Shown: in pieces, positions 5,940-11,035 of the stretch
Position numbering within the stretch: position 1 is the stretch's first letter
How the letters are laid out: every line of letters starts with the position of its first letter
Assembly (NCBI GenBank): GCA_036337765.1
Contig: JAYZDP010000018.1
Span: 1-11,035 of the forward strand
Direction: 5' to 3'
Source of the DNA: JAYZDP01 sp036337765
GTDB taxonomy: Bacteria; Acidobacteriota; Thermoanaerobaculia; Multivoradales; Multivoraceae
DNA: 11,035 nucleotides
Made by a program: the position numbers and the translations under genes
The notes under the pieces: generated by a model
Told to the model about the DNA's origin: nothing
Seen by the model: the letters and a program-made list of their open reading frames with translations, nothing else
Database searches by the model: none

Positions 5940-6775
5940 GCGGTCTCCTTGCTCCGAGCTACGTCGTGCTCGAGCTTCTCGAGGTAGGGCGCGACGTCGG
6001 GTGAAAACGCAGCGTGCGCGCACAGTCGGCGGTAGTGGGCTGTCGCTCTCGGGTAGAGCGGGTCGAGGTCGTCGGCGACGATGGGCTCCAACCCGCTGCG
6101 CGCCAGCCGGCGTCCCGCGGCGCGATCGCGCGAGAACTGGCTGAGCTCGCAGACGAAGCAGACGTCGGCCAGGGTGATCTCGTCGCCGACGAGGAACAGA
6201 CGCCCATGCGAGAGGCCGCGCTCGATACCACTCATCCAGGTGTCGAATGACTCCGCGGCCCGCCGATGGACCTCGGCTGGCATCTGCTCGCCGCCCAGCT
6301 CCAGCAGGTAGATCTGCGAGTCGCGCGCGAACACCAGCGACGCGTCGAGGAAGCTGTCGATGCGCGACGCCGAGTACGGATCGGATCCGTAGGCGGGATA
6401 GCGGTCCTCGCCGAGACGCGCAACGGTGCGCATGATGCTGTTGGACTCGAAGATCCCGATCTCTCCGTCGGGAGAGAAGGCGGCGGGAACGGTGCCGAAG
6501 GGGTGGGCGTCGAGAAAGGCGTCGGTCTTGTGGAGCTTGCCCTGGAAACCGACGCGCCCCTGGCGCTCAGTGTCCGAGTCGTCGTGGCGATCCGCGTCGG
6601 TAAGGGGGCGCGCGTCAAAATCCCAGAGCCAGTCCGCCAACTCCCCGGGCTTCGCTCCTCGCAGATCGATCTCGACCCCGCAGAGCCGAGCGGTGATCGT
6701 CGCTTTCCAGATCCTCGGGTTCGGAAGGTAGGAGAAGATCCGAAGCCCGACAGTGTGGGTCGTCAGTTCGCTCAT
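5936..6775 (-). CDS. Glutathione S-transferase family protein, EF1B-gamma-like
   Basis: The 279-residue protein has a thioredoxin-like N-terminal domain and an all-helical C-terminal GST domain. IFSYLPNPRIWKATITA (13-29), HPFGTVPAAFSPDG (91-104) and GIFESNSIMRTVARLG (107-122) resemble the GST domain of eukaryotic elongation factor 1B-gamma (NPRxxKALIAA ... GKVPAFE ... FESNAI) more than classic bacterial GSTs. FESNSI carries the usual glutathione gamma-glutamyl-binding Glu/Ser pair. The C-terminal domain has FLDASLVFARDSQIYLLEL and the GDEITLADV N-capping motif (198-205). Between the first helix and the VPA motif is an unusually long segment (about 41-88) rich in Trp, Asp and Arg. The ATG at 6775 is supported by the immediate onset of homology, though its Shine-Dalgarno is weak. 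It is first in an operon with the aldo/keto reductase. A glutathione-conjugating or detoxifying role is likely but unproven. Confidence 0.87.
   Translation of the reverse strand: MSELTTHTVGLRIFSYLPNPRIWKATITARLCGVEIDLRGAKPGELADWLWDFDARPLTDADRHDDSDTERQGRVGFQGKLHKTDAFLDAHPFGTVPAAFSPDGEIGIFESNSIMRTVARLGEDRYPAYGSDPYSASRIDSFLDASLVFARDSQIYLLELGGEQMPAEVHRRAAESFDTWMSGIERGLSHGRLFLVGDEITLADVCFVCELSQFSRDRAAGRRLARSGLEPIVADDLDPLYPRATAHYRRLCAHAAFSPDVAPYLEKLEHDVARSKETA
5944..5950 (-). promoter_or_regulatory. Shine-Dalgarno AAGGAGA of the aldo/keto reductase gene
   Basis: AAGGAGA on the minus strand is four bases from the ATG at 5939 and lies inside the end of the GST-like gene. It decides the reductase start and shows that translation of the two genes is coupled. 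Confidence 0.8.
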
Positions 6776-6862
6776 GCGCAGCGGGTGCCGATCATGACAC
6801 GGAGCTCTCAGCGGATCTTCAGCCCAAGTAGCAACGATGGGTCAATCCTGAAGGGAGTATCC
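6776..6862. promoter_or_regulatory. Divergent intergenic region between GST and beta-barrel genes
   Basis: These 87 bases must hold promoters for both the GST operon (minus) and the beta-barrel gene (plus), but no convincing -35/-10 pair stands out. The right half contains an imperfect hairpin: CTTCAG (6817-6822) pairs with CTGAAG (6848-6853), and CCCA (6823-6826) with TGGG (6838-6841). Its 3' arm overlaps the Shine-Dalgarno AAGGGAG (6851-6857), so it could limit translation of the beta-barrel gene. Confidence 0.3.
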
Positions 6863-7612
6863 ATGACCGTCAGTCGTATGGCTGCCACAACGCTCGGTGC
6901 CCTCGTCGTCCTGGCGATTGCTACGCCCCCGGCCCAGTGGCAGGACTCCCATTGGACCCTTCGCGGGTTCTCGCACGCTCTCGACTCTGGGGACGACCGC
7001 GTTGGCACGGTCCCTGCGCCGGGAAGCAGCTCCGCATTTCTGGAGGCGGCGGGCGGTGGCGGCTTCGGCGCCGAGGTCGAGTACCGGCTCAGTGATCTGC
7101 TCGGCATTGAGCTCGGAGCCTTCATCGGTGAGCTCGACACAGACCTGACTCTCCAACACGGCAGCATGCGTCGGGTATCTGAAGACTTCGACTTCGAGAT
7201 GGTAAGCGTCGGCGCCAACTACCACTTCACACCTGGCCGGCGGGCCGACGTCTATGCCGGTGTGCTAGTGGGCAGCGTCTCAGACGGTGACATCGTCTAC
7301 GCGCTCGACGCAATGACCAACCACACACTACGTTTCGATGACGACTTCGGCTTCGGCTTCCGCGCGGGCATCGACGTACCGATCAAAGAGGACGGGGCTC
7401 GGGACGTGGCTGGAGTTCCAGGTAGGTCACTCTGCGCGATCCACGACTGGTGCTACCAGCCATCGACCGCCGGACGCTTCTTCCCCTCGCGGGGGGGCGG
7501 CGGACGAACGGAGCGCAGCATTCCCGCGACCCAGGTGCGCGACTCGGCCGGGTCGATGGTGTCGTCAACGGCGAATTGTGACGCCTGGTTGAGTGCCTTG
7601 CCTGCCTCGTAG
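6863..7612 (+). pseudogene. OmpW-like outer-membrane beta-barrel protein, probably frameshifted near 3' end
   Basis: The ATG at 6863 has a good AAGGGAG Shine-Dalgarno five bases upstream. The frame is open further upstream, but without homology. The product begins with a Sec signal peptide (MTVSRMAATTLGALVVLAIATP). Alternating amphipathic strands follow, such as GAEVEYRLSDLLGIELGAFIG, EMVSVGANYHFTPGRRADVYA and FDDDFGFGFRAGIDVPIKE, the pattern of small outer-membrane barrels of the OmpW type. After about base 7394 barrel character stops. The next expected strand, TWLEFQV, appears in another phase (7404-7424), consistent with a one-base frameshift. The annotated frame then runs 160 bases antisense into the carboxylase gene to a stop at 7612, an unlikely genuine overlap. 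The last one or two strands and the aromatic C-terminal residue needed for Bam recognition are not seen. It is probably a decayed gene, although a sequencing error or a natural truncation is possible. Confidence 0.65.
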
Positions 7613-10600
7613 GCCTTGGCCACCATCTCCTCGTAGCGCTGCGTGCGCTCGTCGGGGTCTTCGATCGCAGCCAGCTCGTTGCGATAGCCAAGCTTGACCG
7701 ACCCTTCGAGGCCCATGCCGCCAAACTCGCCGGTCGGCCACGAGACGCAGAACGCCGGCTCCTTGTAGCTGCCGCCGCCCATCGCGATGCCGCCGAGGCC
7801 GTAGGCCTTGCGCAGGATGATCGTGAAGTGCGGCACGCTCAGGTTGGCGCCGATCAGAAACATGCGGTTGGCGTGGCGCACCAGCGCGGTCTTCTCCACC
7901 TCCGGCCCTACCATGATGCCGGGCGTGTCGCAGAGAAAGAGCACCGGAATGTCGAAGGCGTCGCAAAGCTGCAGAAAGCGCGCTCCCTTGTCGGCGCCGT
8001 CGGAGTCGATGGCGCCGCCGAGATGGACCGGATTGTTGGCCACCACCCCCACCGAGCGGCCCTCGACCCGGATCAGCGAGGTGATCATGCCCAGGCCGAA
8101 CTTGGAGCGTAGCTCGAGAATCGAGTCCGTATCGGCGAGCGTCTCGATGACGTTGCGCACGTCGTACACCCGCAGTCGATTCTCCGGGATGACACTGCGC
8201 ATCCGGCGCTGGTCAGGCACCTCGAAGCTCTCCACCCTGCCCTGGAAGTAGGACAGGTACTTCTTGGTCACGGCCACCGCTTCGGCCTCGTCCTCCACCG
8301 CGATGTCGACCACTCCGTTCGGCACCTGGACCGACATCGGGCCGATGTCCTCGGGCAGAAACACTCCGAGACCACCGCCTTCGACCATCGCCGGTCCGCC
8401 CATGCCGATGTTCGAGTCTCGAGTGGCGATGATCACGTCGCAGCAGCCCAAGAGCGAGGCGTTACCGGCAAAGCAGCGGCCGGTGGTGATCCCGACGGTG
8501 GGCACCTGCCCACTGAGGCGTGCGAAGTGGGTGAAGGTGGTCGTGTCGCCGGGTCCCCCGACACCCTTGTCGGTGTCGCCGGGCCGACCCCCGCCACCCT
8601 CGGCGAAGAGCACCAGGGGCAGCCGCTGCTCCATCGAAACCGCGATCAGACGATCGGTCTTGCGGTGGTTCTGAGTACCCTGCGTACCGGCGAGGACCGT
8701 GTAGTCGTAGGCCAGCACCGCGCACCGGCACGCTGGATCGCCGAAGAGATCGCCGTTGATCGAGCCGACACCGGTCACCATGCCGTCGTGCGGGGTCTTG
8801 CGGATCAGCTCGTCGAGCGGACGTCGGCGGCGCTGCGCAGCGACCACCAGGGGGCCGTACTCGAGGAAGGTGTCATCGTCGACCAGATCGTAGACGTTGG
8901 CCCGTGCCGTGCGCTTGCCCTTCGCGGCCCGGCGCTCGACCGCCTCGGGTCGGTTCTCGTCGAGGCCGAAAGCCCGGCGGTCGTAGATCTCCTGCAAATC
9001 GGGACGGATGCGATCGAGATTCACCGCCTCTTCCACCGCATCCCCGCCGCCGGCGACCTCGGCCTCCTCGACCAAAAGCAGGGCGTGGCCCTCCCACAAC
9101 GTGTCGCCGGCCGCCACGTCGATCCGGCTGACCGTGCCGCCGGTGGGAGCGCGGATCTCGTGCTCCATCTTCATCGACTCCATCACCACCAGAAGCTCAC
9201 CCGCACGCACGACGGCACCCACCTCCACTTCCACCGACACGATCGTCCCCTGCAGGGGCGAGCGCACCGCGACCGTGCCATCCGGCACCTCGACGTCCGT
9301 GGCGCCCGCCTGCGCCCTGCCGCCGGGATTCTCCTCACGACCGAACGCAAGCACCGCCAACGGATCAGACGAGTCCAACGTGGCGCCCGCTCGACCGGTG
9401 CCTTGCGCCCGAGACTCTTCCGAGCCCGCAGCGGACACCTCGGTCGCAACAGCAACCAGCTCGCCGGCATGATCGTCGACAAAGCGTGTGTAGAGATCCC
9501 CGTCGAGCGCCGTCGGATGGAGGAGGATCGAACGCAGAAACGTGGAGTTGGTCGCGACCCCGTCCACCCGCAGCTCGCCCAGCGAGCGCTCCAGGCGATC
9601 CCGCGCACGAGTGAAATCGTCAGAGGGGTGGTGGGCCACTACCTTGGCGAGCAGCGAGTCGAAACGCGGACTCGTGGTGTAGCCAGAATAGCCGAAGGAG
9701 TCGACCCGAATACCGGGGCCCGACGGTACCTCGAACACCGACATCGTGCCGCCCGACGGCTTCACCTCGCCCTCAGCGGTCATGGTCTCCATGTTGACGC
9801 GCGCCTGGATCGCGAAACCGTTGGCAACAGACGGCTCGGGGGGCAGATCTACCTCTGAAAGCGCTCGCCACGCGGCGATCTCGAGCTGTACCTGCACCAG
9901 ATCTACGCCCATGACCTCCTCGGTCACCGTGTGCTCGACCTGCAGCCGCGCGTTGGCTTCGATGAAGGCGAAGTAGGCGTCGTCACCAAGCTCCGAGGCA
10001 TCGATCAGAAACTCGAAAGTGCCGAGGCTGCAATAGCCAACCGCCGTCGCCAGGCGGACGGCGGCGCTGTGGATCCGGCTCCGCAGGCCGTCTGGCAGGC
10101 CCGGGGCCGGAGCGATCTCGACCAGCTTCTGGTGGCGCCGCTGCAGGCTACAGTCGCGCTCACCGAGATGACGCACACTCTCGCCGTCGCCCAGCACCTG
10201 GACCTCGACGTGGCGTGCCCGCTCGAGAAAGCGCTCGACATAGAGCTCGTCGCTACCGAAGGCGGCCCGCGCCTCGGAGGCGCAACGACTCCAAGCCTCC
10301 TCGAGCTCCCCAGCTGCCCGAACGACGCGGACACCGCGCCCGCCACCGCCGGCAACGGCCTTGACGATCATCGCCGCGCCGCCGAGCGACGCGAGAAACT
10401 CGCCAGCGCCCTCGAGGGTGGTCGCCTCGGTCGTGCCCTCCAGCACCGGCACGTCGTTGTCGACCGCGACGGCCCGTGCCCGTGCCTTGTCGCCGAAAAG
10501 TGCCAGCAGCTCAGGAGTCGGCCCGACGAACACCAGGCCCGCTTCGTGGCAGGTGGTCGCGAACTCGGCACTCTCCGAAAGAAAGCCGTACCCCGGGTGC

Positions 10601-10833
10601 ACCGCGTCGCAACCGCAGCCCAAAGCCCGTTCGACGATCTGCGGCCCGTCGAGATAGGCCGCCGCGCCGACTCCGTCGAGAGCCACGGCCGCCGCAGCCC
10701 GGCGCACGTGCAGTGAGTGCTCGTCGTCGACAGGGTAGATCGCGACGCTCTCGATGCCGAGCTCGGCCGTCGCGCGCGCGACGCGAATCGCGATCTCGCC
10801 GCGATTGGCGATGAGAACTTTCGTGATCGCCAT
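7453..10833 (-). CDS. Single-chain biotin-dependent acyl-CoA carboxylase (LCC-like: BC-BCCP-CT)
   Basis: The 1126-residue protein carries all parts of an acyl-CoA carboxylase on one chain. It uses ATP and bicarbonate to carboxylate biotin, then an acyl-CoA. Biotin carboxylase (about 1-445) begins IANRGEIAIRVARA and has ATP-grasp motifs AGGGGRGVRVV (161-171), QRRHQKLVEIAPAP (231-244, K236) and EANARLQVEH (292-301). A roughly 70-residue Ala/Gly-rich linker follows. The biotin carrier domain (about 520-590) has MESMKMEH with biotin-accepting Lys K555. The carboxyltransferase domain (about 605-1110) has GGGGRPGDTDKG, GRCFAGNASLLGCCDV (785-799), GGAIDSDGADKGARF (939-953), LCDTPGIMVGPEVEK and RKAYGLGG. 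The domain order and C-terminal motifs match mycobacterial long-chain acyl-CoA carboxylase, whose substrates range from acetyl- to long-chain acyl-CoA. The ATG at 10833 has no clear Shine-Dalgarno, but the protein starts exactly where biotin carboxylases do. Substrate preference is unknown. Confidence 0.93.
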   Translation of the reverse strand: MAITKVLIANRGEIAIRVARATAELGIESVAIYPVDDEHSLHVRRAAAAVALDGVGAAAYLDGPQIVERALGCGCDAVHPGYGFLSESAEFATTCHEAGLVFVGPTPELLALFGDKARARAVAVDNDVPVLEGTTEATTLEGAGEFLASLGGAAMIVKAVAGGGGRGVRVVRAAGELEEAWSRCASEARAAFGSDELYVERFLERARHVEVQVLGDGESVRHLGERDCSLQRRHQKLVEIAPAPGLPDGLRSRIHSAAVRLATAVGYCSLGTFEFLIDASELGDDAYFAFIEANARLQVEHTVTEEVMGVDLVQVQLEIAAWRALSEVDLPPEPSVANGFAIQARVNMETMTAEGEVKPSGGTMSVFEVPSGPGIRVDSFGYSGYTTSPRFDSLLAKVVAHHPSDDFTRARDRLERSLGELRVDGVATNSTFLRSILLHPTALDGDLYTRFVDDHAGELVAVATEVSAAGSEESRAQGTGRAGATLDSSDPLAVLAFGREENPGGRAQAGATDVEVPDGTVAVRSPLQGTIVSVEVEVGAVVRAGELLVVMESMKMEHEIRAPTGGTVSRIDVAAGDTLWEGHALLLVEEAEVAGGGDAVEEAVNLDRIRPDLQEIYDRRAFGLDENRPEAVERRAAKGKRTARANVYDLVDDDTFLEYGPLVVAAQRRRRPLDELIRKTPHDGMVTGVGSINGDLFGDPACRCAVLAYDYTVLAGTQGTQNHRKTDRLIAVSMEQRLPLVLFAEGGGGRPGDTDKGVGGPGDTTTFTHFARLSGQVPTVGITTGRCFAGNASLLGCCDVIIATRDSNIGMGGPAMVEGGGLGVFLPEDIGPMSVQVPNGVVDIAVEDEAEAVAVTKKYLSYFQGRVESFEVPDQRRMRSVIPENRLRVYDVRNVIETLADTDSILELRSKFGLGMITSLIRVEGRSVGVVANNPVHLGGAIDSDGADKGARFLQLCDAFDIPVLFLCDTPGIMVGPEVEKTALVRHANRMFLIGANLSVPHFTIILRKAYGLGGIAMGGGSYKEPAFCVSWPTGEFGGMGLEGSVKLGYRNELAAIEDPDERTQRYEEMVAKAYEAGKALNQASQFAVDDTIDPAESRTWVAGMLRSVRPPPPREGKKRPAVDGW

Positions 10834-10917
10834 GATCGAGGAGAGAGCTTACCCGCGCTTTCGCGAGCGGGCGACCCCGTTCTACTTTCCGTGGAAGCGG
10901 GGTGTTAGGTTTCCGCC
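10834..10917. promoter_or_regulatory. Divergent intergenic region with two hairpins
   Basis: These 84 bases lie between the carboxylase (minus) and NuoE-like (plus) starts. Two inverted repeats fill most of it. The first, at 10852-10871, reads on the minus strand as a G+C stem with a GAAA tetraloop and a two-base bulge. The second, at 10874-10903, pairs ACCCCG with CGGGGT, continued by CTTTCC with GGAAG. Neither has a T-run, and both sit upstream of genes, so they suggest leader structures or protein-binding sites rather than terminators. No clear promoter boxes are seen. Confidence 0.4.
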
Positions 10918-11035
10918 GTGCCACCCCGCGCCCTGCCCCACCTGATCCACGAGCTCACCGTCCTGCAGGAGCGGGAGAGGTGGCTGTCAGAGGCGTCGCT
11001 GCGCAGCCTCGCAGAGCGCCTCGGAGTGCCCCTGC
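10918..11035 (+). CDS. NuoE-like NADH dehydrogenase 24-kDa subunit, 5' end only
   Basis: Thirty-nine codons are visible before the window ends, starting at a GTG with an in-frame TAG twelve bases upstream. The product begins MPPRALPHLIHELTVLQE, then RERWLSEASLRSLAERLGVPL. This resembles the helical N-terminus of NuoE/HoxE-type [2Fe-2S] subunits, of the form ILQEVQEEYGYLPEEALRELAERLGVPL. Such subunits occur in respiratory complex I, NAD-linked hydrogenases and NAD-dependent formate dehydrogenases, and are sometimes fused to NuoF. The Cys ligands of the iron-sulfur cluster would lie beyond the edge, so the assignment rests on the helical segment alone. AGG at 10907-10909 is a weak ribosome-binding candidate. 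Confidence 0.55.
   Translation, partial: MPPRALPHLIHELTVLQERERWLSEASLRSLAERLGVPL

Noticed and set aside
5940..6023. Upstream extension of the aldo/keto reductase
   Set aside because: Arg-rich sequence inside the GST gene; the start at 5939 has a strong Shine-Dalgarno and the expected family N-terminus.
6266..6862. Long upstream extension of the beta-barrel frame
   Set aside because: It is antisense to the GST gene. The signal peptide and Shine-Dalgarno are at 6863.
8527..9858. Long plus-strand open frame (443 codons) opposite the carboxylase
   Set aside because: It is antisense to a clearly homologous biotin carboxylase/carrier region. Its composition is His/Arg/Asp-rich with no recognisable domain, typical of shadow frames in high-G+C DNA.
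10874..10903. Hairpin as an intrinsic terminator
   Set aside because: No T-run follows on either strand, and both flanking genes are transcribed away from it.

Overview
The window is about 11 kb of high-G+C DNA from a Gram-negative bacterium. It holds nine substantially complete protein genes, two gene ends cut by the window edges, and one degraded toxin-antitoxin relic. Two Tat-exported enzymes, an outer-membrane beta-barrel protein, a glutathione-S-transferase-like protein and a single-chain biotin-dependent acyl-CoA carboxylase suggest an aerobic, heterotrophic member of a group such as Acidobacteriota, Myxococcota/'Deltaproteobacteria' or a related uncultured lineage. The sequence alone does not fix the taxon. 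No tRNA, rRNA, CRISPR array, insertion sequence or phage gene was recognised.

Left part (1-4714). The 3' end of a 1-Cys peroxiredoxin (Prx6 type) converges on a two-gene minus-strand operon. That operon encodes a Tat-exported Gfo/Idh/MocA oxidoreductase followed, 4 bases later, by a Tat-exported sugar-phosphate isomerase/epimerase-type TIM barrel. Only 33 bases from the oxidoreductase start, a plus-strand operon diverges. It encodes an O-methyltransferase-fold protein and, overlapping it by ATGA, a COG3618-type amidohydrolase (lactonase-like). The four genes look like one small catabolic module for a sugar, sugar acid or lactone-type compound, with an exported half and a cytoplasmic half. The substrate cannot be read from the sequence.

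Middle part (4715-6862). A deletion has joined the first third of a VapB-type antitoxin to the last third of a VapC/PIN toxin in a different reading frame, leaving a dead VapBC scar. Next is a minus-strand operon of an EF1B-gamma-like glutathione-S-transferase-family protein and an aldo/keto reductase, translationally coupled through ATGA.

Right part (6863-11035). An OmpW-like outer-membrane beta-barrel gene reads plus-strand. It appears broken near its 3' end by a frameshift, and its open frame runs antisense into the next gene. The largest gene (7453-10833, minus) encodes an 1126-residue single-chain carboxylase in the order biotin carboxylase, biotin carrier, carboxyltransferase, which resembles the bacterial long-chain acyl-CoA carboxylase (LCC) layout. 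An 84-base intergenic region with two hairpins separates it from the divergent start of a NuoE-like (24-kDa NADH dehydrogenase subunit) gene that leaves the window.

The most notable points are the likely bidirectional promoter and divergent module at 2.6 kb, the methyltransferase without its usual catalytic His region, the VapBC fusion scar, the frameshifted beta-barrel gene, the EF1B-gamma-like GST and the single-chain carboxylase. I did not find a clearly unprecedented system.
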